DNA of 25,470 bases, taken from the NCBI GenBank assembly GCA_038199755.1, contig JBBPYR010000325.1, positions 1-25,470 of the forward strand, written 5' to 3'. The stretch comes from JBBPYR01 sp038199755. GTDB lineage: Bacteria > Chloroflexota > Ktedonobacteria > Ktedonobacterales > Ktedonobacteraceae. Position numbers and translations under genes: made by a program. Of the stretch, positions 6,641-14,776 are shown one piece after another. The notes beneath the pieces were generated by a model. It ran no database searches and was not told the DNA's origin. It saw nothing but the letters and a program-made list of their open reading frames with translations. Numbering within the stretch: position 1 is the first letter of the stretch; every line of letters begins with the position of its first letter.

Positions 6641-7061
6641 GCTCTGCTCCTATTTTTTCGCCGTGGGTGGCTCATTGAAAGAAAGGCAACAATATTTTGT
6701 ATTGTATGACAATTAGGCATCAACCTAAGAAAGGAATAGCATGCTGAATAGATGAAAGAGAAAGCAAGCAATGGGCAAGCAGATGACAAGCAAGTGGACA
6801 AAACAACACAAAAGTACTTATTCTTAATCAATCGATGGACAGCGATACAATCAAATATTACTATGTATAGTATCTATAGTCTACGCATGCTAGGGAGGGC
6901 TGGAGAATAGGTTGTCTGGTACCAAGTGGAGGTTGTTTTACTTCCGTGGCAGTTGTACGTCTGTAGTATGAGAGATCATCTGTGTTCTTGTTTGTTTGGG
7001 TCAACCTCTTTTTTCGTAAGAGCAAAGAGGTATAGTTATTCTTTTATGGGGGAGAAGGAAC
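6641..7061 (+). promoter_or_regulatory. Divergent intergenic region with candidate promoter for the HD-GYP gene
   Basis: No convincing gene. A plus-strand promoter candidate is TGGACA (6836-6841), 17 bases, TACTAT (6859-6864), giving a leader of about 190 nt. It overlaps a repetitive block (ACTATGTATAGTATCTATAGT, about 6860-6880) that could be an operator. The promoter for the minus-strand hot-dog gene should also be here, but I see no clear match. Confidence 0.35.
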
Positions 7062-7727
7062 GTGGTGGAAGCAGAACATATCGAGCGTGAGCGTGAGACA
7101 AGAAAGGTGCTCATCTCACTTGCGAAGAGTATACAGGAACGAGACATCGTGACCTACGAGCATTCACGCCGCGTAGCTACCTATGCCCAGCGGCTCGCAC
7201 GCTACCTGGGTTGGTCACGCAGGGAAGCACGTGATCTCGCGCTGGCCGCGCTTGTTCACGATCTGGGCAAGACGTGGATTGCGAACGATATCTTGAATAA
7301 GTCGGCAGCCCTCTCAGAAGAGGAACGCCGAACCATGGAACGCCATCCAGTGATAGGCGCACGCATGCTTATTGGCTGCGATATTCACCCGTTCTATGTC
7401 GAAGCAGTATTGTATCATCATGAAGCTTGGGACGGACATGGCTATCCAGCTGGATTGCAAGGCGAAGACATTCCTATGAGCGCACGTATTCTTACTATTG
7501 CAGATGTCTATGATGTACTTACCTCGCAGCGTCCTTACAAAGCTCCATTATCAAAGGAAGCTTCATGCGAGCGAATGTTGCAGGGGTCAGAGACGAGTTT
7601 CGATCCGGTGCTGCTACGGGCCTTTTTGCACTTGATAGACATTGTGCCAGCATTTACCATACCTCAACATGTGTGTGGTATACCACACCAGGAAAAAGAG
7701 CCGATTCCTTCCTTCGCTCGCCTATAA
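7062..7727 (+). CDS. HD-GYP domain protein, probable cyclic-di-GMP phosphodiesterase
   Basis: 221 residues, GTG start after GGAGAAGG. The HD-GYP hallmarks are complete: H34 in TYEHSRRVA, HDLGK at 66-70, H95 in ERHPVIGA, HH at 119-120, DGHGYPAGL at 124-132 with the GYP signature, and IADVYDVLTSQRPYK at 146-160. Such proteins hydrolyse cyclic-di-GMP (sometimes other cyclic dinucleotides) using a di- or tri-metal centre. No receiver, PAS or GGDEF domain is attached and there is no membrane segment, so it is cytosolic and its input is unknown. It ends five bases from the stop of the convergent pyrK. Confidence 0.88.
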   Translation: MVEAEHIERERETRKVLISLAKSIQERDIVTYEHSRRVATYAQRLARYLGWSRREARDLALAALVHDLGKTWIANDILNKSAALSEEERRTMERHPVIGARMLIGCDIHPFYVEAVLYHHEAWDGHGYPAGLQGEDIPMSARILTIADVYDVLTSQRPYKAPLSKEASCERMLQGSETSFDPVLLRAFLHLIDIVPAFTIPQHVCGIPHQEKEPIPSFARL

Positions 7728-7732
7728 AACGT

Positions 7733-8506
7733 TTAACGCACAAGCTCGCGCAGGTCAAAAATGGGTCCATCGCGACACACCAATTTTTGGCCTGAACGCG
7801 TTTCGATACTACAGGCAAAACACGCCCCACTTCCACAGACGAGCGGCTGTATATAGGCGCATTGGGCAAAGTTTTTTTTACGCAAGGGTTCAAAGTGATT
7901 ATACAGCGTGAGTGCTGTTTCACGTGAAACACTACAGCAAACAGCATCCGCCCAGGTGAGATAGGGAGATAAGACCTGTTGCAGGTCTCCTTGCTGACCT
8001 GAACTACCATCAGTCGTGACGATATGGTATTCCACCTCTTGCGAAAACAACATCGGTGGATATGCCTCATACATGGTGTCAGTCTTGCTCAGCAGAGTAA
8101 CCACCAGTTCTTGCTCTAGAGCCACCTGAGCAAGCAAGGGGAGCGCAGAAATGAACGCGCCCTCGTTGACCAGCAAGAGGTTGCGCGTAGTCGGATGAAT
8201 GCTCCAACCATGACCCAGTGGCCCCAAAACTTCTAGCACACTGCCTTCTGGCTGCTGCACCAACCACGCAGTTCCTCTCCCCCGGACATGAACCAGCAAA
8301 CGGCATAACCCTTGTGTGCGCTGCACGCTATGAATATAGAATGGTCGGCGCAGCAGGGGATCAGCCGCGGCGGGCGGACAGCACCGCACCATGCAATATT
8401 GTCCTGGCAGCACAGCCTGCGCCAATTGAGGTGCGTAAAGATCAAGCAGATAGACATCTGGCAGAACATTCTTGTGTGCAACGAGGGTTGCAGTATGCAA
8501 ACGCAT
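7733..8506 (-). CDS. pyrK: Dihydroorotate dehydrogenase electron-transfer subunit PyrK-like
   Basis: 257 residues from ATG 8506; the frame runs open to 8773, but family alignment favours MRLHTATLVA. Ferredoxin-reductase fold: RRPFYIHS (53-60) is the FAD-binding RxFS-type motif. The C-terminus holds the [2Fe-2S] ligands C224, C229, C232 and C244 in PLVCGSGACFAC and KLVCRDGPIFD, diagnostic of PyrK. It would pass electrons from dihydroorotate oxidation by PyrD to NAD in pyrimidine synthesis. Odd points: the usual Gly-rich GGGIG-APL nucleotide loop is replaced by VNEGAFISALPLL (113-125), and no pyrD is adjacent. No ribosome binding site is clear. A parS site lies in the coding sequence at 7916-7931. 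Confidence 0.8.
   Translation of the reverse strand: MRLHTATLVAHKNVLPDVYLLDLYAPQLAQAVLPGQYCMVRCCPPAAADPLLRRPFYIHSVQRTQGLCRLLVHVRGRGTAWLVQQPEGSVLEVLGPLGHGWSIHPTTRNLLLVNEGAFISALPLLAQVALEQELVVTLLSKTDTMYEAYPPMLFSQEVEYHIVTTDGSSGQQGDLQQVLSPYLTWADAVCCSVSRETALTLYNHFEPLRKKNFAQCAYIQPLVCGSGACFACSIETRSGQKLVCRDGPIFDLRELVR
7916..7931. promoter_or_regulatory. parS site (exact), inside pyrK
   Basis: TGTTTCACGTGAAACA, an exact match to the ParB-binding consensus, embedded in pyrK codons for SVSRET. parS sites cluster near the origin in most bacteria and seed ParB spreading and SMC loading. Confidence 0.9.
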
Positions 8507-8810
8507 AGAGCGGCAATCTTTCTCTTTTTGACAGTCTATCCTCATCTGTATAGACAAAGTGTGACAATAAGGTTCAGTTTGGAGATACAAATGTAACGCC
8601 CCCCATTCTATCATGTCTATGGTCATGTAGAGCATAGAAAAGCCTTCGTTTTTTTCATACAATAAAAAAAAGGGCAAAAATATGCTGCTTCTGTGACCAC
8701 AGTATGTTACACTACACACAGAAGGACCATGGACGCACTGGCGCGTACCAAACAGTATTGTATATACGAACATTGTAGATCACCTTTTCGAGGGGCTTGG
8801 AGGGTTTATT
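8507..8810 (+). promoter_or_regulatory. Divergent region between pyrK and the debranching enzyme gene
   Basis: No gene is supported. Promoters for both flanking genes must lie here, but I find no clear -35/-10 pair. Arms TTCTGTG and CACAGAA around 8689-8723 form a 7-bp inverted repeat with a long spacer. GGAGG sits seven bases before the ATG at 8811. Confidence 0.3.
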
Positions 8811-11231
8811 ATGCCTATTCATTTTGATCGCAGCGTGTGTTGTAACCTCAATGAGACAGCATCACGCGAATGGCTTATCACCAACGGTCTAGGGGGCTAT
8901 GCAGCAGGAACTGTGGCAGGAATGCTGACGAGGTTGGAGCACGGACTGCTGGTAGCATCTATGCCTGGCACAACCACTCCGGAACTTCTGCTCGCAAAAA
9001 TTGACGAGGAGGTCTTATTTGACGAGCGCACCTATACATTGGGCACAAATGAATACCGTGATGGTACAATCAATCCCTCGGGTTTTGTACATCTTGAAAC
9101 CTTTCGCCTTGAAGAAGGGTTCCCTATTTTCACCTATCGCCTTGGTGGTATTGATGGCATTATGCTGGAAAAGCGTATCTGGATGCCACAGGGACAGAAC
9201 ACCACCTATATTCAATATCGCGTATTACGTACCACCATATTTGATGGTAAGGGATACCATAAAGGTGGCATCGCGGTAGAACACAGCCGCGGTTCAAGCT
9301 CTTTTGCAGACCATACTGATGGGTCACGACGCACGCTGTCATTGACCCTGCTTCCTTTAACAGCGTATCGTTCCCATAATCAACCGCAGTATGGCAATCA
9401 GGATTGGCATTTTCAGATGCACCAACACCGCAGCGACGAAAAAATTGCAACGGATGAGCAGCATGGCAGCATGATGCTACCAAAGGGTGTTGTTGGTTGT
9501 ACAGTGCGTGCCTGGGATAAAGCCCAGCCTTATCATATTTTTGTGGTAGGCCATCCCGACAGCCAGATTACCTTTCTGCCAACTGGCGTCTGGTATTGGA
9601 ATTTTTTACGACGCGCTGACTCAGCAGAAGGCCACCCACGCACCGACGATCTTTACCTACCTGGTGTAATTCGAGCGACGCTCTGGCCCGATGAAGATGC
9701 AACGCTCACTGTCGTTGTCAGCGCAGAAGAAATAGCATCACTCCAGCTTCGCCCTAACCGTATCAACCTCTCGTATGCGCGGGCAGTCGAGTATCAACAA
9801 AGCCTATTGCAGAATAGCCAACAGGCACAACGCTTCTTTGGTGAATGGGGAGAAGTAGCCCATGCAAAGCGTATTTCTACCCTCCCACTGACGGTAACAC
9901 CTGACCCATACAATGGAGGGGAAGAACTCCTCACTATGCTATTGCAAGCGGGGAATCGTTTTGTGACACAATATCGCTTACCACAGAACGAATTCACGGG
10001 AGATCAAGATGTGCTCTTCGGTCGCACGGAAGGCTTCCCGATGATTCTTGCCAATTACTATGCCATGGAGAATAGTACACGCGATGCATTGATCGCGCTT
10101 CCCGGCTTGCTGCTTACGTCGCAACGCTACGATGAGGCACTACGCATTTTACAAGCCCTGGCCCGCTACTTTAAGCGAGGATTATTACCAGATCGTTTCC
10201 CGCTGCCCTACAGCACACTGACAGATGAGGACTACGGCGGCGTGGATACAACACTCTGGTTTTTCTATGCCCTTGATGCCTATGTGCGTGCGACACGAAA
10301 CTATGAGTTGTTGGAAGATTTGTATTATAAACTGGGTGAATGCATCGATTGGTACCTGCATGGGACAAGTAATGGCATTTCTGTGGACAAACGCGATGGT
10401 TTATTACACGCGGAACAAGCAGGCAAAGCCCTCACATGGATGAACGCGGTGGTTAATGGAGTGCCAGTAACACCACGCTCCGGTAAAGCGGTCGAAGTGA
10501 ACGCGTTATGGTACCACGCGCTTTCCCTCATGAATGAATGGTCACAGCATTTGTATCGTACAGGTCGCCTCAGCCATATGTCAACGGTCTATAGAGAGCA
10601 GGCCATACGCTGTCAGGAAAGTTTCCAGCACAGCTTCTGGCATAGCACGAGACAGGGGGGCTATCTGTATGATGTCATCGCAGGTCCAGAGGGCAATGAC
10701 GCTTCATTGCGACCCAATCAACTGTTTGCTCTGTCGCTACGCTATCCCGTTCTGGCTGAAGATTATCATTCATCAGTTGTGGAAGCAGTGACCGGATCCC
10801 TGTACACGCCCTATGGTTTACGAACACTCGCGCCCCATGATCCGCATTACCGAGGACAATTGGGCGAAAAGCAACACGATCATTTGCAAGCATTGCATCA
10901 GGGGAGCGTGTGGTCGTGGCTGATCGGCCCCTATACAGATGCATTGCTTAAATCTAAGAGAGAGAGCACCGACGCGTCACGACAACATGTCAAAGACATT
11001 CAAAATGAATACCTGTGGCGACGTGGTATACAACATCTTGAGCCTTTCTTAGGTCTTTTCAGCGAGGGACACCTCGCGATGGATGGAGGCGTGTATGATG
11101 GTGAGGCTCCGCATCAAGAGTACCAGCAAACGGCCTCTGTTTTAGGTATAGCGGAGCTCCTTCGTACCTATGATACACTGGCTACTATGCGAGTATCCTC
11201 CCATGTCAAAGTAGGAAGTGGACATAATTAG
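8811..11231 (+). CDS. Glycogen-debranching enzyme (amylo-alpha-1,6-glucosidase type)
   Basis: 806 residues, ATG with GGAGG seven bases upstream. Residues 1 to about 270 form the bacterial-type N-terminal beta domain (REWLITNGLGGYAAGTVAGM). From about 370 comes an (alpha/alpha)6 barrel with GDE_C (GH133-like) motifs: QDVLFGRTEGFPM, GGVDTTLWFFYALDAY, LLHAEQAGKALTWMNA near 530, VEVNALWYHAL, GSVWSWLIGPYTDALL near 700, and DGGVYDGEAPHQE near 765. It would hydrolyse alpha-1,6 branch points of glycogen in the cytosol. The final motif differs from the usual SE-x-FDGD-x-PH-x-PRGC-x-AQAW: here it reads AMDGGVYDGEAPHQEYQQTA, so the acidic residue and the Ala-Gln-Ala-Trp region are changed; activity or linkage specificity may differ. 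No glycogen genes are adjacent. oriC begins about 90 bases downstream. Confidence 0.85.
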   Translation: MPIHFDRSVCCNLNETASREWLITNGLGGYAAGTVAGMLTRLEHGLLVASMPGTTTPELLLAKIDEEVLFDERTYTLGTNEYRDGTINPSGFVHLETFRLEEGFPIFTYRLGGIDGIMLEKRIWMPQGQNTTYIQYRVLRTTIFDGKGYHKGGIAVEHSRGSSSFADHTDGSRRTLSLTLLPLTAYRSHNQPQYGNQDWHFQMHQHRSDEKIATDEQHGSMMLPKGVVGCTVRAWDKAQPYHIFVVGHPDSQITFLPTGVWYWNFLRRADSAEGHPRTDDLYLPGVIRATLWPDEDATLTVVVSAEEIASLQLRPNRINLSYARAVEYQQSLLQNSQQAQRFFGEWGEVAHAKRISTLPLTVTPDPYNGGEELLTMLLQAGNRFVTQYRLPQNEFTGDQDVLFGRTEGFPMILANYYAMENSTRDALIALPGLLLTSQRYDEALRILQALARYFKRGLLPDRFPLPYSTLTDEDYGGVDTTLWFFYALDAYVRATRNYELLEDLYYKLGECIDWYLHGTSNGISVDKRDGLLHAEQAGKALTWMNAVVNGVPVTPRSGKAVEVNALWYHALSLMNEWSQHLYRTGRLSHMSTVYREQAIRCQESFQHSFWHSTRQGGYLYDVIAGPEGNDASLRPNQLFALSLRYPVLAEDYHSSVVEAVTGSLYTPYGLRTLAPHDPHYRGQLGEKQHDHLQALHQGSVWSWLIGPYTDALLKSKRESTDASRQHVKDIQNEYLWRRGIQHLEPFLGLFSEGHLAMDGGVYDGEAPHQEYQQTASVLGIAELLRTYDTLATMRVSSHVKVGSGHN

Positions 11232-11392
11232 CCAAAACCCTCCAAATTTGAGATAGCATGGCTACTATCAAATAAGTATTTGCTTATCAAAAAAGGGGGG
11301 TTCTACACATTTCTCCACCGAGTTATCCACATCGCCTGTGGATAACTCGGTGATATGACCCTCCAAGCAGCCGCATATTCGCCCTTTAGCAT

Positions 11393-11829
11393 TTATCCAC
11401 AGGTAATGTGGATAAGTTTTCCACACTATCCACAAGCAGCAAATTAATATTTGTTATCCACACACGATGTGGATAAGTTTTCCACATCGTCCACATCTCG
11501 TATGTTGTCATTATACTTATCCACATTACCTGTGGATAAGTTTTCCACATTATCCACATCTCGTATGTTGTCATCATGCTTATCCACATTACCTGTGGAT
11601 AAGTTTTCCACATTATCCACATCATGTGCGTTGTTATACTGTTATCCACAGGTGATGTGGATAAGTTTTCCACATTATCCACACTGCGTATATTGTCATC
11701 AAACTTATCCACAGGCGATGTGGATAAGTTTTCCACATCGTCCACATCGTTTAAATTACTATGCATTTATCCACAGGTAATGTGGATAAGTTTTCCACAC
11801 TATCCACATTGCTTCTATGCGGAAAGAAC
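11393..11829. repeat. Seven-unit 61-63 bp tandem array of DnaA boxes
   Basis: Units start at 11393, 11454, 11517, 11580, 11642, 11705 and 11767. Every unit has the same inner layout: TTATCCACA at 0, inverted TGTGGATAA at +14, TTTTCCACA at +24, and TATCCACA or CGTCCACA at +33, followed by about 20 bases of more variable sequence. The period is close to six helical turns, so all boxes face the same side of the DNA. The pairs at 11323 and 11967 keep the +14 offset and look like outlying part-units. Confidence 0.92.
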
Positions 11830-12266
11830 TGTATAAAACGTAGAGCAGGCCGTCCATGTAAAGGCTTTCTCCTAAATGAGTCGTTGTAGGGATTACAAAA
11901 CAACCTAGCTGCGAAATTTCTGCTACAGAGTAGAAAAAAGAGAGATAACATTTTCCTTATATTATGTTATCCACATACCTTGTGGATAAGTTTTCCACAA
12001 TCTCAGGTAACGGTGGATAGCCTTGAGTACGTATCTATTGTGTAGTGGATAGATGGGGGATAAGTCGGGGATAACTTATCCACAGAAACAGAAGACGGAA
12101 AAGTTACCCCCAATCTATCCACTCGCCAATTCACAATTACGCCCAACTTATCCACAGGAAAGTCTGTAAAAAAGAGATGTGGAAAACTTATCCACACCCA
12201 TTGAAGCCGCGTATAAAGCGGCTTCTCGAAAGAGAGAAGGAAGTGAAAATGAGAGGGCAGGATAAC

Positions 12267-12364
12267 TTATCCACATATCCACCGTCCCTACTACTACTAC
12301 GAGTTATTCTATATATTTTTAAATAAGAATCTAATATTAATAGGGACGGTGGATATGTGGATAA
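12267..12364. other. Unwinding module: AT-rich core between perfect 24-bp inverted repeats
   Basis: Arms 12267-12290 and 12341-12364 are exact inverted repeats. Each holds a perfect DnaA box, a weaker TATCCACCG box and the GC-rich GTCCC. Between them lie 50 bases: a TAC trinucleotide run, then an almost pure A/T stretch (12304-12340). This fits a DNA unwinding element with box, GC patch and trio on the left, and a mirrored box and GC patch on the right. Confidence 0.85.
12289..12300 (+). promoter_or_regulatory. DnaA-trio motif
   Basis: TACTACTACTAC follows directly after the GC patch and DnaA box. On the opposite strand this is 3'-GAT repeats, the described DnaA-trio on which the DnaA filament loads to open DNA. 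The other arm continues with CTATTAATATTA on the minus strand, a looser trio run. Confidence 0.75.
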
Positions 12365-12365
12365 C

Positions 12366-12486
12366 TAGGTTTTTTGGCATTTTAGGGAGCATTAGCACAT
12401 TTGGATATGATAACGCGACTTTCTCCTATATCAATCGTTATATGGAATGTAAGACGAACTGAGCAGCAAGCTTTTAGGGAAGCATC
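12366..12486 (+). promoter_or_regulatory. Leader of dnaG
   Basis: No ORF and no consensus promoter is clear. TATGAT near 12405 could be a -10 box but its -35 is poor. AGGGAAG precedes the dnaG ATG by four bases. Confidence 0.3.
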
Positions 12487-14583
12487 ATGACCTCAACCAT
12501 CGAGATAATCAAAGCAAAAGTGGATGTGGCAGACGAGATCGGCCTAGTCGTCGCTTTACAGAAATCTGGCAAGTCTCTCAAAGGGCTGTGCCCATTTCAT
12601 AATGAACGGACACCATCGTTCTATGTGTTTCCAGAAACACAGACATGGCGATGTTTTGGTTGTAATGAAGGTGGCGATGTCTTTTCCTTCGTCCAAAAGC
12701 AGCAAGGGCTAGAGTTTCGTGATACACTCCTCTATCTTGCTGAAAAAGCGGGCGTACCAGTTGAAGATGGGCCAGAGCGGAATCCAGAAGAGGAACGTGA
12801 ACGTAGTGCCGCTAAAGAGCGTTTGCGAAAACTCAATGAGGATGCGTTACTGTGGTTTCACCAAATGTTGCTTCGTTCAAAAGAAGCAGCTAATGCGCGA
12901 GCCTATGTACAGAGTCGAGGCATGTCATCAGATACCGTAATCGGCTTTAGCATTGGATATGCCCCTGAGAGATGGGATGGCTTAACCAGCTATCTCTTGG
13001 GCCAGGGCTATACTGAGCGTGAGTTGGTTGAAGGTGGCTTGGCGCGAGCACGTGAAGAGCAAGAGGGGTCAAACACGGGTGGGACAAGTGGTCAAAGTAT
13101 AAGCAGTGGGCGGATATATGATTATTTCCGAAATCGTATTATCTTCCCCATTCGTGATATCCGTGGTCGTGTTATTGGCTTTGGTGGCCGTGCGTTAGGC
13201 GAGAGCAAACCAAAGTACCTAAATTCGCCACAGACACTCTTGTTTGAAAAAAACACGGTATTGTATGCCATAGATATGGCTCGTGATGCAATAAAACAGG
13301 CAGGACAGGTTGTTATAGTAGAAGGGTATGTTGATGCGGTGATTGCTCACCAATATGGAACGAAACAAACCGTAGCCTGTATTGGGAGTGCCATTACCGA
13401 GAAGCACATTCAACAACTCAAAAAGCTCACCAAACAAGTGACACTTGCCCTCGACCCTGATGCCGCTGGTAGCGCAGCCACGGAACACGGCATACAGGAA
13501 GCTCTCAAAGGTTTTGATCGTACAGTTGTACCTGTGCCGATAGCTCCCGAAAATGGTAGCCGAGGTGCTGGATATGCCGGGCATAACGGGCAGTCAGGCA
13601 CATACGGAGCCTACAAGGGAAATCGTCAACCTCAGAGTATCATCCGCCTGGAAGAACAGGTTGACGCCGAGATAAACGTTTTACAATTGCCGGAAGGCGA
13701 AGATCCAGATGAAGTCATTCGGCGTGATTTCTCGACGTGGTTCTATGCTGTCTCGCATCCACTTCCACTGGTGGACTACTACTTTGTAGTGAAAACGGCG
13801 GGTTTGGATCTACGAGAGCCAACAGGAAAAACCGAGGCTGCGAAACGTTTACTTCCAATAATAGCAACAATTAGTGACCGTATCAAGCGTGACGCGTATA
13901 TACGGAAGCTAGCCACTATTATCAGTGTTGAGGAACGTCTCCTCTATGAGGCGTTACAGCAGCCACTGCGCGATCAAAGGACAACTAGTGTAACAGCTGC
14001 GTTTACTGATGTTCGTAGCTCATCGGTTGGGGCAGCATTTAAGGCGTCCAGTGATGAAGGAGTTGCGCCAGCCAGGGAAGGCAACCCGAAGAATGAGCTT
14101 CGACTTGACAGGGGTAAGCAAGATAGGTTACAATCAGAGGACTACCTAATTGGGCTACTCTTGCAGAATCCTGGGTTAAGTCTTCATGTTTGTGCTATAA
14201 TAACTGATGGTGACTTTGCTGGGACAGACACGCGAGAGTTGTATCGCATTCTTAACGCCTTAGAGCAGCGTGGTTCTTCCCCCTCTCATCAACCCATAGA
14301 AGAAATTGTGCCTTCAGAACTGCACGCCGCAGTCAGTAGGGCCAAAAAGTGCGCTGAGTCGGGTTATCCAAAAGACGGAGCAGGACTGGTAAAAGAAGCA
14401 GTCCAATGTGCAACTCGGCTCAAAAAGACACGATTACAACAACTGAATACAGAATTATCTTATCTCATGCGAGAAGCTACCGCGTCTGGCAATCATGCTG
14501 CGATACGAGAGCTTCAACTTCGGCTGATGGAAATTCATCGGCAGAGGCGAACATTAGATTCAGCAATGCCTCTCCATGGGTAG
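12487..14583 (+). CDS. dnaG: DNA primase
   Basis: 698 residues. The CHC2 zinc ribbon is complete: C35 and H38 (LCPFHNERTPSF), C56 and C59 (CFGCNEGGD). Then come the primase catalytic core with YFRNRIIFPIRD near 213-224 and GFGGRAL, and the TOPRIM fold with VEGYVDA (E279) and LALDPDAAG (D323, D325). The C-terminal 150 residues (from about 555) resemble the helical DnaB-interaction domain. It lays the RNA primers for the lagging strand at replication forks. Two low-complexity inserts stand out: Glu/Gly/Ser-rich 190-206, and a Gly/Asn/Tyr-rich loop near 354-385 inside the TOPRIM region. It sits directly right of oriC and is followed by rpoD, a conserved pairing. Confidence 0.95.
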   Translation: MTSTIEIIKAKVDVADEIGLVVALQKSGKSLKGLCPFHNERTPSFYVFPETQTWRCFGCNEGGDVFSFVQKQQGLEFRDTLLYLAEKAGVPVEDGPERNPEEERERSAAKERLRKLNEDALLWFHQMLLRSKEAANARAYVQSRGMSSDTVIGFSIGYAPERWDGLTSYLLGQGYTERELVEGGLARAREEQEGSNTGGTSGQSISSGRIYDYFRNRIIFPIRDIRGRVIGFGGRALGESKPKYLNSPQTLLFEKNTVLYAIDMARDAIKQAGQVVIVEGYVDAVIAHQYGTKQTVACIGSAITEKHIQQLKKLTKQVTLALDPDAAGSAATEHGIQEALKGFDRTVVPVPIAPENGSRGAGYAGHNGQSGTYGAYKGNRQPQSIIRLEEQVDAEINVLQLPEGEDPDEVIRRDFSTWFYAVSHPLPLVDYYFVVKTAGLDLREPTGKTEAAKRLLPIIATISDRIKRDAYIRKLATIISVEERLLYEALQQPLRDQRTTSVTAAFTDVRSSSVGAAFKASSDEGVAPAREGNPKNELRLDRGKQDRLQSEDYLIGLLLQNPGLSLHVCAIITDGDFAGTDTRELYRILNALEQRGSSPSHQPIEEIVPSELHAAVSRAKKCAESGYPKDGAGLVKEAVQCATRLKKTRLQQLNTELSYLMREATASGNHAAIRELQLRLMEIHRQRRTLDSAMPLHG

Positions 14584-14776
14584 GAGAGGAAGGCTATTTG
14601 TGGTGATGTGCTGTGAGTGGAATCTACGTCTGGGTGAATGTGGTTTCAAGTAAATGAGTTGATAGAAAATGCTGGAATCATTTTTACCAATTTCGGAATC
14701 GGGAAACAGGTTTAACCATTTTTTTCGCCTTTATCGTCTTTATTAGTGAGCCTGCTTCCTGAAGGGGGATGCCAGA

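Larger units (their letters stand above)
11322..12365. other. oriC: Chromosomal replication origin oriC (DnaA-box region)
   Basis: I count 26 exact DnaA boxes (TTATCCACA): 16 on the plus and 10 on the minus strand, with many one-mismatch variants (TTTTCCACA, CTATCCACA). Left section 11323-11345 is one inverted pair. The tandem array follows (11393-11829), then a box-free gap (about 11830-11966), an isolated inverted pair (11967-11989), plus-strand boxes at 12076, 12148 and 12188, and the unwinding module at 12267-12364. A perfect 8-bp hairpin lies at 12203-12225. Frames here are in-frame translations of the repeats and are not genes. Known oriC regions rarely hold this many boxes. dnaA is not adjacent; the origin lies between the debranching enzyme and dnaG. 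Nearby parS sites support it. Confidence 0.92.

Noticed and set aside
6592..6831. Minus-strand frame of 79 codons with hydrophobic start
   Set aside because: It overlaps the start of the hot-dog protein gene in another frame, has no ribosome binding site, and its composition looks like translated intergenic DNA.
11393..11829. CRISPR-like or minisatellite array
   Set aside because: The repeated units contain internal inverted DnaA boxes and the segments between them are short and similar to each other; there are no unique spacers and no cas genes.
11386..11836. Several open frames of 60-126 codons across the origin
   Set aside because: They translate the DnaA-box repeats (endless repeats of the same dipeptide pattern) in several frames on both strands and have no ribosome binding sites.
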